DNA of 23,547 nt, from IMG/VR virus record IMGVR_UViG_3300033388_003509, positions 1 to 23,547 of that record; one strand, 5' to 3'. Below the pieces are notes generated by a model, which did not search any database, was not told the origin of the DNA, and saw only the letters and a program-made list of their open reading frames with translations. Positions 1-8,748 of the stretch are shown piece after piece. The position numbers and the translations under genes were made by a program. Numbering within the stretch: position 1 is the first letter of the stretch; the number at the start of each line of letters is the position of its first letter. Origin of the DNA: a virus.

Positions 1-1
1 A

Positions 2-415
2 TACATGCAAGGAGAAGGACAAAATATCACTTATAACTTTGCATTTGATGCAATGGTTACAAGAGAGACAGGTCGAGTTGAATTAATTCACTTGAAAGAA
101 CTTGATTTACCACAAACTAATTTAGAGTTTGGACAAAACATGAAATCTACTCCAGTATTTATGGTGTTTGATGTTTCTCCACTATCTGATGGTGCAATGG
201 TAAACAACATCCGAGAAGTTCGTATGAAGGGTGCTCCTTCTATGACTTGGGGTTATATTGACGGAACTCGTTCCCACCTAGGCTTTGCTAAGTCTCAAGG
301 AATGCAGTCTGCTAATAAATTCCCAGGATACGAAATCTGGATGAAAGATAGATGCGATGTATTTATCGAGGATTTATCAAGAACTGTACTTATTGAAGAA
401 ATTCCACAGTTCTAA
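2..415 (+). CDS. Major capsid protein, C-terminal part (crAss-like), 5' end outside window
   Basis: The frame is open to the left edge (TAC at 2-4, ATG at 5-7), so this is the end of a longer gene and the ATG at 5 is probably internal. About 137 residues are visible. The last third (around GYIDGTRSHLGFAKSQG and the ending KDRCDVFIEDLSRTVLIEEI) matches my memory of the C-terminus of crAss-like major capsid proteins, which are roughly 500 residues and form the HK97-fold shell. It is followed by a large hairpin and then by genes that usually sit downstream of the capsid gene in this group, which supports the call. The identification rests on recall and gene context, without an alignment. Confidence 0.75.
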   Translation, partial: YMQGEGQNITYNFAFDAMVTRETGRVELIHLKELDLPQTNLEFGQNMKSTPVFMVFDVSPLSDGAMVNNIREVRMKGAPSMTWGYIDGTRSHLGFAKSQGMQSANKFPGYEIWMKDRCDVFIEDLSRTVLIEEIPQF

Positions 416-454
416 AAACAGAATAGGTGAATTATTGCTAGCGTAATACTCACC

Positions 455-527
455 CTTCACAGAGAAGTAGTCCCCTCACCCACACTGTCCCTCCTCAGAG
501 GGGACAGGCTTCTCAATCAGAGTGAAG
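455..527 (+). terminator. Three-tier GC-rich hairpin after the capsid gene (terminator or processing element)
   Basis: Three nested inverted repeats share one axis: CTTCAC 455-460 with GTGAAG 522-527, GAGAAG 462-467 with CTTCTC 509-514, and GTCCCCTC 470-477 with GAGGGGAC 498-505. An alternative inner hairpin, CTGTCCC (485-491) with GGGACAG (501-507), competes with the innermost stem. There is no clean T-run behind it, so it is not a textbook intrinsic terminator. It could be a 3' stabilising or processing structure for abundant capsid mRNA. The remaining intergenic DNA (416-454 and 528-606) is AT-rich and I see no clear promoter in it. Confidence 0.6.
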
Positions 528-606
528 AATTAAGTTTCTACCCATTCAATTGGATCACTCTACTAAGTAAAATAAAACCAAAAAGAATAATTAATTAAAC
601 TACATT

Positions 607-1575
607 ATGGGTAAATTAGGAAAAATCTCTACGATTAAGAAAGAGTATAATAGCAGTCAACTACAGACCCTTCAAAGTGGTCTATCTAAACAAGGTATGA
701 CAAGGATTCCTGGAACAGGGGTATTTAAGTACCCTTACAAGGAATTAGATGGTAAGTACCGAACAGGTTTAGATCCTGAAGCTGGGTATATTAAAAGGAT
801 TCAAGATCCTCTTGAAAAAGAACTAGAGATAGAAAGAGTTACTGAGCTTAAAGATAAACTTCAAGCTGCTCTAGGAGATATAGATTTAGGACCAAGATCA
901 AAGTTTTGGAACTACGGACTATCAACTGGATCACAAGATCTCTTACATGTAAAAGCAGTTAAACTTTTAGATGGAGATAATCTTTACGATTTAACTGTAC
1001 CTATTCAAGAACTTTCTTTTGCATGGTTAAGAGTACATCCAACCATTGCATCTTCTTACCAAGCGTGGGAAAGAGGTGAGTTTCCAGCAGATACACAGTT
1101 TTATGTTGTAAATGATGAGGTTGAAAGTCAAATAGTTTATAAAAAGAAACAACAAATTAATAAAGCTATCATTAAGTTCGATGGCATGAGTATGGAGAAG
1201 AAGAGAAAAGTTGCAAGACTACTCGGATTACCAGTTACATCAGATTCCAAAGAGGAAGTTGTTTATAATTTAGTTGATAACATGTTAAAACAATCTGAAG
1301 TTAAAAGTGGTTCTTTCAAAGGATTAAATCCTGTAGAAGTGTTTGGCAGATTTGCAGACATGAAAGATAATTTACTACATATTAAAGATTTAGTTAAACA
1401 AGCTATTCAACATTCTATCTATAGAATCAAACCGAGCGGTAAGATATACGAAGGAGATTATGAAGTAGCAATGGATGAAGATGAATTAGTTAAGTATCTA
1501 ATTGATGAAGATCACCAAGATGACTTACTAGTACTCGAAAAGAAATTAAAATCTAAGAAACTAGCTGCAGTATAA
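607..1575 (+). CDS. Conserved protein downstream of the capsid gene, probable virion-associated protein
   Basis: 322 residues, soluble, with no signal peptide or membrane segment. The middle (about residues 60-180) is mixed alpha/beta. The last 140 residues are helical and highly charged, ending in a Lys-rich tail (KKLKSKKLAAV). A short helix around residues 194-230 (MEKKRKVARLLGLPVTSDSKEEV) resembles a small helix-loop-helix motif. I do not recognise a named domain. Its position directly after the capsid gene, in the same direction, suggests a role in the head or the head-tail connection, or an assembly factor. The start ATG lies behind an A/T-rich leader, and the stop codon sits inside the loop of a terminator-like hairpin. 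Confidence 0.7.
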   Translation: MGKLGKISTIKKEYNSSQLQTLQSGLSKQGMTRIPGTGVFKYPYKELDGKYRTGLDPEAGYIKRIQDPLEKELEIERVTELKDKLQAALGDIDLGPRSKFWNYGLSTGSQDLLHVKAVKLLDGDNLYDLTVPIQELSFAWLRVHPTIASSYQAWERGEFPADTQFYVVNDEVESQIVYKKKQQINKAIIKFDGMSMEKKRKVARLLGLPVTSDSKEEVVYNLVDNMLKQSEVKSGSFKGLNPVEVFGRFADMKDNLLHIKDLVKQAIQHSIYRIKPSGKIYEGDYEVAMDEDELVKYLIDEDHQDDLLVLEKKLKSKKLAAV

Positions 1576-1599
1576 GTAGCTAGTTTTTTATAAAACTAG
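1558..1599 (+). terminator. Intrinsic terminator overlapping a stop codon, with an alternative second hairpin
   Basis: AAACTAGCT (1558-1566) pairs with AGCTAGTTT (1578-1586) and is followed by further T residues up to 1589, so the stop codon TAA at 1573-1575 lies in the loop. A second, mutually exclusive hairpin forms from CTAGTTTT (1580-1587) and AAAACTAG (1592-1599) around the loop TTAT. The next gene starts only seven bases later, so termination is probably partial. Confidence 0.55.
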
Positions 1600-1605
1600 T
1601 TAAAT

Positions 1606-2337
1606 ATGATACCAGTCGATAGTTTATTATACAAGATTGATCAAAAACTAAATAAACTATCAACTAACGAGCATCAACAAATTGCACTAGAAGACAAAAT
1701 CTTGAGTTTGAATGAGGCTCAGATTAAGTTGATAAAACAAAAAGTTGATGGTTTTCCAATTCCTAACAGATTAGGTTTTGATGCGTTTAAAAAAAGGTAT
1801 GAGGATTTACAAAACTTAGTTGTAGATTTTACAAACCAACCATTACAATTAGTAGAAACTAATACACAATTACATCAGTGGGATGCTGACCTTACACAAC
1901 TCAAACCTAAATACATGTTCTATGTAGATAGTTATTTGCTAGCTGATAAAGGAAGATGCAAAGATCGTAAGATTTGGATTAATAAAGATCTAAGTAAACA
2001 TGGAGACATATCCTTATTACTTAACAATGATCATTATAAACCAAGCTTCGAGTATCAGGAAACAATGAACTCATTGTCTTCTAATAGTCTAAGTGTCTAT
2101 ACGGACGGTACATTTACCCCCACAATGATATATATAATGTATATGAGATATCCTGTATATATAAATAAATCAGGATATATTATGTTAGATGGTACACCAT
2201 CTACAGACGTAAATTGTGAACTAGAAGAATATCTAGAGGATGAAATTGTAGATTTAACAGTTCAGAATCTAGCTATGTACACAGAGAATGCTGCTGCTGT
2301 ACAAAGTGCACAATTTAGAATTCAAACAAATGAATAA
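1606..2337 (+). CDS. Conserved crAss-like structural protein, function unknown
   Basis: 243 residues. The N-terminal third (residues 1-75) is strongly helical and charged and could form a coiled coil (around DQKLNKLSTNEHQQIALEDK). The remainder is mixed, with many aromatic residues (around TPTMIYIMYMRYPVYI at roughly 168-185) and a C-terminal helical stretch. There is no signal peptide. I recall similar proteins next to the capsid gene in crAss-like phages, where they are treated as virion components, possibly head-tail connector or neck proteins, but I cannot name the homologue with confidence. It starts seven bases after the preceding hairpin and lies 28 bases before the next gene, as in one transcription unit. 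Confidence 0.7.
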   Translation: MIPVDSLLYKIDQKLNKLSTNEHQQIALEDKILSLNEAQIKLIKQKVDGFPIPNRLGFDAFKKRYEDLQNLVVDFTNQPLQLVETNTQLHQWDADLTQLKPKYMFYVDSYLLADKGRCKDRKIWINKDLSKHGDISLLLNNDHYKPSFEYQETMNSLSSNSLSVYTDGTFTPTMIYIMYMRYPVYINKSGYIMLDGTPSTDVNCELEEYLEDEIVDLTVQNLAMYTENAAAVQSAQFRIQTNE

Positions 2338-2365
2338 TTATTAACCCTTAAATATAAATTAAATT

Positions 2366-3505
2366 ATGAGTACATTCGCATTAACCACGTTATTCGTGGT
2401 GCCAGTAGGTTCTACAATACCTAGCTCTGGTTCGAAATCTACCCAAGACTTGACCGCTGGTGAAGTTGGTTTTTTTAGCAATACATATGCAGCAGTTGAT
2501 GCTACAGATATTGCTGATTCACCATATTTCTATGTCGCACAAGGTAGAGCAAATACTTATTTGCAAGGATCTAAAAGATCTGACAAAATTAAAGGATGCC
2601 CAACAGCTGGTGCATCTTGTAACTCTAACGTAACAGAATGGTATAAAGTTTCTGGTTGTGCAACTGCAGCTAATCAGATTACTGACATCACAGACTTCAA
2701 AGTACAATGTGGTGAAATACTAACTGTAACGCTTAGAGCTTTTTCAAATTATATTAATACGTTATACTTCAACGGATTTACACGTTCGGTAACTGTCCAA
2801 GCTCCATGTTGTGAGTGTGGTGGTGATGTATGTACTGATGTTGACACTAATGCATTAATCAATTCAATTATTGCTGCTTTCAATAAGAAAGCTCCTGGTA
2901 ACAACCCAGACAATATTTCTTTCAGCACTTTCTTTACTTTTGAAAATGTTGGTGGAACTATCTTACGAATCCACGGAAAACCATTAACACAATATGGTCA
3001 ACCATGTGATGTCGCTGCATTCCCATTTGAATATGACAGAATGTACTTCAATTCATTTGTATACGAAGGACCAGCTACTACTGCTGACTTTATCGTAGCT
3101 GACGCATGTAACATTGTTGCAACTTCTTCTATCATCCAAAACTCTACTTACCCTTCAGGATTATCTACTGAATGGAAGCAAGCAGAAATTAACTACTATA
3201 GCTACCAAGCTGGGTATTTAAAATCTCTTTATAGAATGGGTGGTTACAATGAGAACTTTGAGTCTTATGTAACTGATGGAGCTGTGTACGATAGCTACAC
3301 AATCAGATTCAATGAATATGACAAAGCTGCTTACCAATGGGGTGATTATATCCACATGGACAATATTGTAATAATTGCTGTACCTAATGAAGATTCTTCT
3401 GCTGGACTATCTACAGCTGTATCTGCTGTCCTAGAGGCTGCTCTTGGAACTGTTGTTGATAATAATGTTTGTATTACAACTACAACTACAACTACTGCTC
3501 CCTAA
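2366..3505 (+). CDS. Probable virion structural protein with bare Thr-rich C-terminus
   Basis: 379 residues of mainly beta-type sequence. A Cys-rich centre (PCCECGGDVC, about residues 148-157) separates an N-terminal domain (1-145) from a C-terminal domain (about 165-350). The last residues are a run of Thr followed by Ala-Pro, exactly like the linkers that join domains in the appendage proteins downstream, but here nothing follows. No enzyme motif is visible. Location in the capsid-proximal cluster suggests a decoration or tail-barrel component, and the terminal linker would suit a surface-exposed protein. Stops are tandem (TAA then TAG at 3503-3508), and a strong terminator follows. Confidence 0.65.
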   Translation: MSTFALTTLFVVPVGSTIPSSGSKSTQDLTAGEVGFFSNTYAAVDATDIADSPYFYVAQGRANTYLQGSKRSDKIKGCPTAGASCNSNVTEWYKVSGCATAANQITDITDFKVQCGEILTVTLRAFSNYINTLYFNGFTRSVTVQAPCCECGGDVCTDVDTNALINSIIAAFNKKAPGNNPDNISFSTFFTFENVGGTILRIHGKPLTQYGQPCDVAAFPFEYDRMYFNSFVYEGPATTADFIVADACNIVATSSIIQNSTYPSGLSTEWKQAEINYYSYQAGYLKSLYRMGGYNENFESYVTDGAVYDSYTIRFNEYDKAAYQWGDYIHMDNIVIIAVPNEDSSAGLSTAVSAVLEAALGTVVDNNVCITTTTTTTAP

Positions 3506-3538
3506 TAGACAGAGTTACATAAAACAATACTAACCTAT

Positions 3539-3588
3539 AATACCAGAGGTGAGAGGATTAAATACTCAATCCTCTGGTATTTTTTTTT
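3539..3588 (+). terminator. Strong intrinsic terminator
   Basis: AATACCAGAGG (3539-3549) pairs with CCTCTGGTATT (3571-3581), and the T-run continues to 3588. An alternative inner stem AGAGGATT (3552-3559) with AATCCTCT (3568-3575) is possible. This is the clearest intrinsic terminator of the left half. The next start codon is only 12 bases beyond the T-run, with no room for a promoter between them. Downstream expression must therefore come from read-through or from a start site within the hairpin. Confidence 0.8.
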
Positions 3589-3599
3589 AAATAATTCTT

Positions 3600-4166
3600 A
3601 TGTCAGCTATTTTACAGTTAGATATTATTGTTCCTCCTAGTTATAGTGTTAATTTACTAGCAGTTACTGATGCATCAGTGTATCCAGATGATCCACCGTT
3701 GGTCTCATCACCTACGATTGAAATAGAGATACCTGGATTTGGAACAAAAGTCTTACCTTTCAAACCTTTAGAAACAAATATTTTTGCGTCAGATACTTTA
3801 GGAATTACTGAAGCTGGATGCAAACAACCTATTCCAGATGGTATATACTATCTGAAATATTCTGTGGCACCTGCCTACAAGAATTATGTAGAAAAGACTA
3901 TAATGCGTATTGATAAACTTCAACAAAAGTTTGACGATGCGTTTTTAAAGTTAAATATGATGGAGTGTGACAGTGCTCTGAGAACACAGTCTAACGTTAC
4001 TTTAAATACAATTAACTTCTTTATTCAAGGGTCATTAGCTGCTGCTAATAACTGTGCTGAGAAAGAAGCTTTAAAACTATACAATCAAGCTAGTAATATG
4101 CTTGATACATTTATAAAATCAAATTGTGGTTGTACTGGAAACAACTACCAAATAAACTTTATTTAA
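3600..4166 (+). CDS. Conserved crAss-like tail or neck protein
   Basis: 188 residues in two parts. The N-terminal half (1-100) is beta-rich (around EIEIPGFGTKVLPFKPLETNI). The C-terminal half (about 100-180) is helical, with KLQQKFDDAFLKLNMMECDS and LKLYNQASNMLDTFIKSNCGC, and ends in NNYQINFI. This two-part layout and the C-terminal signature are ones I remember from a protein conserved across crAss-like phages near the tail and neck genes. The exact role (ring, hub or chaperone) is unclear to me. It is followed within two bases by a tiny Cys-rich gene, suggesting co-translation. Confidence 0.7.
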   Translation: MSAILQLDIIVPPSYSVNLLAVTDASVYPDDPPLVSSPTIEIEIPGFGTKVLPFKPLETNIFASDTLGITEAGCKQPIPDGIYYLKYSVAPAYKNYVEKTIMRIDKLQQKFDDAFLKLNMMECDSALRTQSNVTLNTINFFIQGSLAAANNCAEKEALKLYNQASNMLDTFIKSNCGCTGNNYQINFI

Positions 4167-4168
4167 TT

Positions 4169-4279
4169 ATGGCACAGTGTGCAGGATGTGGAGCAAAAGT
4201 GGGGTGTGGCTGTAGACTTTCAAATGGTCTATGTGCTACCTGTAAAGCTAAGTTAGAAAAACAGCAAGGTAAAAAGTAA
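4169..4279 (+). CDS. 36-residue Cys-rich zinc-ribbon-like protein
   Basis: Starts at ATG 4169, two bases after the previous stop, and ends TAA 4277-4279. The protein begins MAQCAGCGAKVGCGC and continues RLSNGLCATCKAK before a Lys-rich tail. Six cysteines are arranged as CxxC, CxC and CxxC, a pattern that suits binding of one zinc ion. Similar tiny Cys-rich proteins occur at this position in crAss-like genomes, as far as I recall. It could stabilise a virion protein or act in regulation; nothing in the sequence decides this. The tight spacing on both sides (5 bases to the next start) supports a real gene. Confidence 0.7.
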   Translation: MAQCAGCGAKVGCGCRLSNGLCATCKAKLEKQQGKK

Positions 4280-4284
4280 GACAT

Positions 4285-5964
4285 ATGATCTCACCAAGAC
4301 TAACGAATTGTAAGGAGTGTGCAAACATTCCTGATCTATTACGAAAAATAGACTGTAAACTTGCAGAGCTAGGGAATAACTTATACAACAATGTTGTATT
4401 TATGTTAAACAGACCCATAGCTGTTAGTGAGATTTCAGAACTGTTAGTCTATAAACGTATATTACAACATAGATTTTGTGATAGTCATTATGCAAAAGAT
4501 TGCAATAGTATATCTACAGAAGACATTGCAAGTAAGGTAATACGTCTTACAGCTGGTTGTGTACCATTCTGTAACGAACCAACTGTATGTGAAATAACTA
4601 CATGTGCAATCAAACCTTGCCCTAATCCAACAACAACAACAACTAGTACCTCTAGTACTACTACAACTAGTACATCATCAACAACTACTACAACTAGTAC
4701 AATCTATCCAGACTGTAGAGTGGAAGGATGTTTTACAACACCAACTACTACCACAACTAGTTCTACTAGTACAAGTACATCAAGCACAACAACAACTACC
4801 ACTACCAATCCTATTACCACTACAACTACTACTACTCTAATAGCAGTCACAGGAAACTCATACTTTACTTTCTGGAGTGATACCTCAGGTTCTATGGATT
4901 CTACAATTGCAGTGACAGCACAAATAGCTAGTGTTACAGGTGTAAAGTCTCTAGTTTCAGGTATTTTACCAGCAGGATCAACAACAGTCCAACTATCATC
5001 AGGTAATCAGCAAAATAAAGTTACTGTGTCAGCTGTTAGTGGAGACACTACAAGTAAGGCATATTTATGTCTTGTACCTGGTATGGAAGCTATACATCCT
5101 GCAATACCTGCAGGAACTTTTATTGCAGTAGCAGGTACTACTACATTTAATCTTGTAGACATTAATGGAAGCCCTGTTGCAACAACAGCGGACATTGTCC
5201 AGGGAGCTAATGGTGTTATTACTTTTAATCTAACAGATGCTCAGAAAACTGCTGATTACCAAAACCCATCTAATTTAAGAAACTTACTTCAAGATTTTTA
5301 TGCAACAGGTGGAACTGAAGCAAGTGGAAATACAGACAGAGCTACTAACGGTAGTGATGAGTTTGAAGCTCGTGTATATTGGTGTCATAGTGGTCAAGAG
5401 AGACAAATTCAAATGCTCTCAAACAAAGGTCTTGGGGACACTATAGGCCCAACAGGATATTTTCCTGATGCAGATAATTTAGTAATTATGGCATTCGGTG
5501 ATGAGTCAGGTTATGGATATAATATGGATGGTGGTTTCGGAGTTTCAGGACCTGCCTGGTCAACTCGAGCGAGTCAAACAAATTCAAGAATAGTAGATGA
5601 TATAGCAAGTGTAAGAACTTTTGTTACGAATGTAGAAAATGCAAAAGGTAACACTAATGTATATAGAGCTAAGTTTTTCCATCCAGAAGCTACAAGTCAG
5701 TACACATTATCAACAATAAAACCTCTAGTTTCACCTGAAGGACTTCTTAATGCAGGAAATAATGGTGTAGCTGTAGTTGCAAGTATTGGTAATGTTCCTG
5801 CTAGTGCTTACAACAGTTCTACAGATAATCTAGTAAACTACCCAAGTGCAAGTCCTGCAAGATTTGCATGGTCAGCGGATCTAGATAATAATCCTGCTAA
5901 CCCAGAGCAGTACTGGTATGATGAAATAAGAAATACATTAATAAGCTTTGGATATGGAGTTTAG
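4285..5964 (+). CDS. Structural adaptor domain fused through Thr-rich linkers to a von Willebrand A-like domain
   Basis: 559 residues. Residues 1-110 are a helical, Cys-rich domain (starts MISPRLTNCKEC; Cys at 9, 12, 24, 65, 73, 92, 96, 102, 107, 112) that resembles a small stand-alone crAss structural protein. Two Thr/Ser-rich linkers follow (residues 116-139 and 154-184, separated by an YPDCRVEGCF segment). From about residue 190 a von Willebrand A-like fold is suggested by FTFWSDTSGSM: Asp199, Ser201 and Ser203 form the DxSxS part of a metal-ion-dependent adhesion site. A beta-rich insertion (about 215-320) interrupts it. Later segments such as NLVIMAFGDESG and GVAVVASIGNV look like further core strands. 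The likely role is metal-dependent binding to a host or matrix surface. Stop TAG is followed at once by TAA. Confidence 0.75.
   Translation: MISPRLTNCKECANIPDLLRKIDCKLAELGNNLYNNVVFMLNRPIAVSEISELLVYKRILQHRFCDSHYAKDCNSISTEDIASKVIRLTAGCVPFCNEPTVCEITTCAIKPCPNPTTTTTSTSSTTTTSTSSTTTTTSTIYPDCRVEGCFTTPTTTTTSSTSTSTSSTTTTTTTNPITTTTTTTLIAVTGNSYFTFWSDTSGSMDSTIAVTAQIASVTGVKSLVSGILPAGSTTVQLSSGNQQNKVTVSAVSGDTTSKAYLCLVPGMEAIHPAIPAGTFIAVAGTTTFNLVDINGSPVATTADIVQGANGVITFNLTDAQKTADYQNPSNLRNLLQDFYATGGTEASGNTDRATNGSDEFEARVYWCHSGQERQIQMLSNKGLGDTIGPTGYFPDADNLVIMAFGDESGYGYNMDGGFGVSGPAWSTRASQTNSRIVDDIASVRTFVTNVENAKGNTNVYRAKFFHPEATSQYTLSTIKPLVSPEGLLNAGNNGVAVVASIGNVPASAYNSSTDNLVNYPSASPARFAWSADLDNNPANPEQYWYDEIRNTLISFGYGV
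4630..4836 (+). repeat. Thr/Ser-codon repeat tracts (linkers)
   Basis: Two tracts (4630-4701 and 4744-4836) made almost only of ACA, ACT, ACC, AGT and TCA codons, with repeats of ACAACTAGT type. They encode Thr/Ser linkers in the von Willebrand A-like protein. Low complexity keeps other frames open here, which creates spurious ORFs. Confidence 0.85.
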
Positions 5965-5988
5965 TAAAATCAAAAATTGTAGATAAAG

Positions 5989-8739
5989 ATGACAATAATA
6001 ATAACATTAAGTTTTGCAGGTGCAGACACAGGTCCTTTTGATCTATACTCGAACGTAGATGGGTTTATTACTCCATTTGAGACAGGTGTGAGTAAAGCGG
6101 ATCTATTGTCTGGGTATGAAACATCATTAGCCCCTGATGGAACTATAACTGTTAGACTGTTGGACTTGGGTGCATTGTGTACACCTAATACAACAGATAT
6201 TTATTCTTGTGCTACACCAAACTGTGATTTTTCTGGATCTATTCTTTGTGATGTTACAACAACAACAACCACGTCATCATCAACAAGTACTACAACAAGT
6301 ACTAATTATCCAGGTGTAGCACCTTGTACTTGGTCAACTTATGGAGGTAACTCTGGAGAAATAGCTGTATATGACTTTAATACTAATTCCTCAACTGTTG
6401 TGCTTGTACCTAATGACTTTACCACTACTGTAGGAATCAACAGACCTATCTGCTCTACAGGAGATAAGTTATGGTTGGCTAGTGTTACAACTGATGATAC
6501 AGTAGCATACATTAAAGAGTGGGACATAACTACATCTGGTCCTGTACCAACTTTATCTTATGTTAGAGAAATAACAATTGCTGTAAGTTCACTTAGTTAC
6601 AAAAGTATATGGGGAACTAAAATATCTACAATAGCTACAACCTCTGATAATAACACATTACTTGTAGGGTTTGGTGATAGATTTAATGGAAACGCTCTTA
6701 TGGGTGTTTACGAATGGGATATTTCTACAGTTGGAGATATTGAATTAACTGAATCTAATAGTACTGATGAAGTCAATGTTAATTTTGGTAATACCTCTGG
6801 ACACACAACAGAGCTTACAGGTATGTTTATTACTAATGATGGTGATGTTATTCTTTCTAGTAGATATTATGAAAACGAAAGTGATTTCAATGCCTCAAAT
6901 CGAATTAAACAATATCCAGGCTTACCTTCATCTGGTAGTTGGTCACCAAATCCTAACACTCCTATAATCAACTTACAGAATTCTGGTGTTCCTGAATTTA
7001 CATCTACATGGACTGGTTCAACTAAAGCTATGCCTGTATGGGGTGTAAATGGATTAATACAAGTAATTCAACCAGAAACACTTGAAGTATATAACATAAG
7101 TCAAACAGCACCATATAATGCTACATTAGAAACTACAGTGGCTGATGATAGTGTTTGGATACATACATCAACTGGTTGTGCAAATGTTGGTATTAAATTA
7201 ACAGATCCTGATTGTGAGGCTACTTGGATACCTGCACTAACTGAACGAGATGCTGGAAATAACCTCTTCTATATTGGGCCTGTTACTTTTACATATCAGG
7301 GAATTCAGGTTACAGCTAGTGCTGACGATAACTTCTTAGCATTACTACCAGGAAATCCAGTTGGAGGTATACCTAATAGCGGATGTAGTGGATTATCTAA
7401 TCCAGCTGCAACTAATAAGTTAACAACTGTTCAAGGTAATGATTTTAGTATTACTCTAACTTTTGAAAGTCCTATTAATAATCTTCCTATTAGAGCTGCT
7501 GTACTTAACACTTCTCCTGACTTTAGTTCTGGGGACGTTTATGAAATTACTACAAATACAGGAACACCTTCTATATCAATAAGTAATGGATGTAACGTAC
7601 AAGTACAAGGAAATAGAATAGGTGGAGGTGTGCCAGATTACAATACAGAAGGTGATGGAGAGTTTATTGTAACAACTCCTACCAACTTTACTGTTATAAC
7701 TATATCCGGTAATGCACCAACTGGGGGACCAATTCTGCTTGGTTGTGTCACTCCTCCTTTAAGTTGTTCAAGAATATTTACTAGTAGGGGTGTATTGAGC
7801 TGTAGTGATGGAATATGTGCCCCTGATAATTTGAATGGAAGCTATAATAGAGTTTATTCACAAAATACTGTAACAAATACTATAGAGGAAATTGCTCTTC
7901 CAGGAGGTAGCTATTTCCAACTACCTAATTCAGATATTACTAATAATTATTTTATTGGTCAAGTTAACAATAAAGATGCAGAAGGAGATTTAATTCGACA
8001 ATTTACAAGATGGAGTTATGATACCACATTACCAAGTGGTACACCTTCAAACTTTACATGGGAGGGTATACTTTATACTATAGATCAAAGTGAGTTACCT
8101 AATATAGGACCACCTTTTTACTATGGAGTAAGTACGGTTAATGACAACTTAATGGTACTATCGTATAGTATCTCTTCCTTTGCTGGAGGAGGTCAACAAG
8201 TGTTTGAAGCTGAATTTGTAGATGGATCTACAACATTAGCAGTTGCACTTAAATTCTTTATACCTGAACCATTTAATGGTTCTGGTGAACATGTGGTTAC
8301 CCTTAAAGAAGATGGAACACCAAATAAATTTATAGCACTCAAATCATCATATGTACTTGCTCAGTTTGATTATGACACAGGTAATCTAGAAGTAGAGATT
8401 CCAGGACCAGTTGGTAATTGGCAACAAGGTGGAGACATGGCTGTAGTTGATGATTATTTATATGTAACTTTACGTAGTACTACAGGAGGATCACTTAGCT
8501 TATATAGAGTTAATCTACAAACACATGTTTGGGAAGAAGTAGCAAACGAATCTGAATACTTTGGTGGAAGTTCAGGAAGTTTACCATTATGTAGAACAAA
8601 TGATGGATTTGCAGTACTTGGTACAACTACCACTACTACAACAGATCCTGATATAACAACAACAACTACCACTACTACATCTATACCTGGTGTAAGAACA
8701 ATATTTACTAAATTCAGTGCAGGGTCAGAACCAGCATAA
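5989..8739 (+). CDS. Large appendage protein: shared N-terminal domain, Thr-rich linker, two beta-propeller-like regions
   Basis: 916 residues. Residues 1-65 are the domain shared by five genes here (GPFDLYSNVDGF, then PFETGV and SGYETSLAPDGTITVR). A Thr/Ser linker (90-105) follows. Residues about 108-400 contain recurring strands of the type GEIAVYDFNTN, YIKEWDI and GVYEWDIS, typical of beta-propeller blades. A beta-sandwich-like part (about 400-600) precedes a second propeller-like region (about 605-875; blades such as VYSQNTVTNTIEEI, LAQFDYDTGNLEVEI and LSLYRVNLQTHVWEEV). Another linker (879-898) ends in only 18 residues. It is probably a tail or capsid appendage that binds surface glycans or proteins. 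No enzyme motif is seen. Gene spacing is 24 bases upstream and 9 downstream. Confidence 0.7.
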   Translation: MTIIITLSFAGADTGPFDLYSNVDGFITPFETGVSKADLLSGYETSLAPDGTITVRLLDLGALCTPNTTDIYSCATPNCDFSGSILCDVTTTTTTSSSTSTTTSTNYPGVAPCTWSTYGGNSGEIAVYDFNTNSSTVVLVPNDFTTTVGINRPICSTGDKLWLASVTTDDTVAYIKEWDITTSGPVPTLSYVREITIAVSSLSYKSIWGTKISTIATTSDNNTLLVGFGDRFNGNALMGVYEWDISTVGDIELTESNSTDEVNVNFGNTSGHTTELTGMFITNDGDVILSSRYYENESDFNASNRIKQYPGLPSSGSWSPNPNTPIINLQNSGVPEFTSTWTGSTKAMPVWGVNGLIQVIQPETLEVYNISQTAPYNATLETTVADDSVWIHTSTGCANVGIKLTDPDCEATWIPALTERDAGNNLFYIGPVTFTYQGIQVTASADDNFLALLPGNPVGGIPNSGCSGLSNPAATNKLTTVQGNDFSITLTFESPINNLPIRAAVLNTSPDFSSGDVYEITTNTGTPSISISNGCNVQVQGNRIGGGVPDYNTEGDGEFIVTTPTNFTVITISGNAPTGGPILLGCVTPPLSCSRIFTSRGVLSCSDGICAPDNLNGSYNRVYSQNTVTNTIEEIALPGGSYFQLPNSDITNNYFIGQVNNKDAEGDLIRQFTRWSYDTTLPSGTPSNFTWEGILYTIDQSELPNIGPPFYYGVSTVNDNLMVLSYSISSFAGGGQQVFEAEFVDGSTTLAVALKFFIPEPFNGSGEHVVTLKEDGTPNKFIALKSSYVLAQFDYDTGNLEVEIPGPVGNWQQGGDMAVVDDYLYVTLRSTTGGSLSLYRVNLQTHVWEEVANESEYFGGSSGSLPLCRTNDGFAVLGTTTTTTTDPDITTTTTTTTSIPGVRTIFTKFSAGSEPA
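6256..6303 (+). repeat. Thr/Ser-codon repeat tract (linker)
   Basis: Sixteen codons, nearly all ACA, ACT, ACC, TCA or AGT, joining the shared N-terminal domain to the first propeller-like region of the 916-residue appendage protein. Confidence 0.8.
8623..8682 (+). repeat. Thr-codon repeat tract near C-terminus
   Basis: Thr-codon run interrupted by DPDI. It is followed by only 18 more residues and the stop, so this linker leads to no recognisable domain. Confidence 0.8.
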
Positions 8740-8748
8740 CACATAGAT

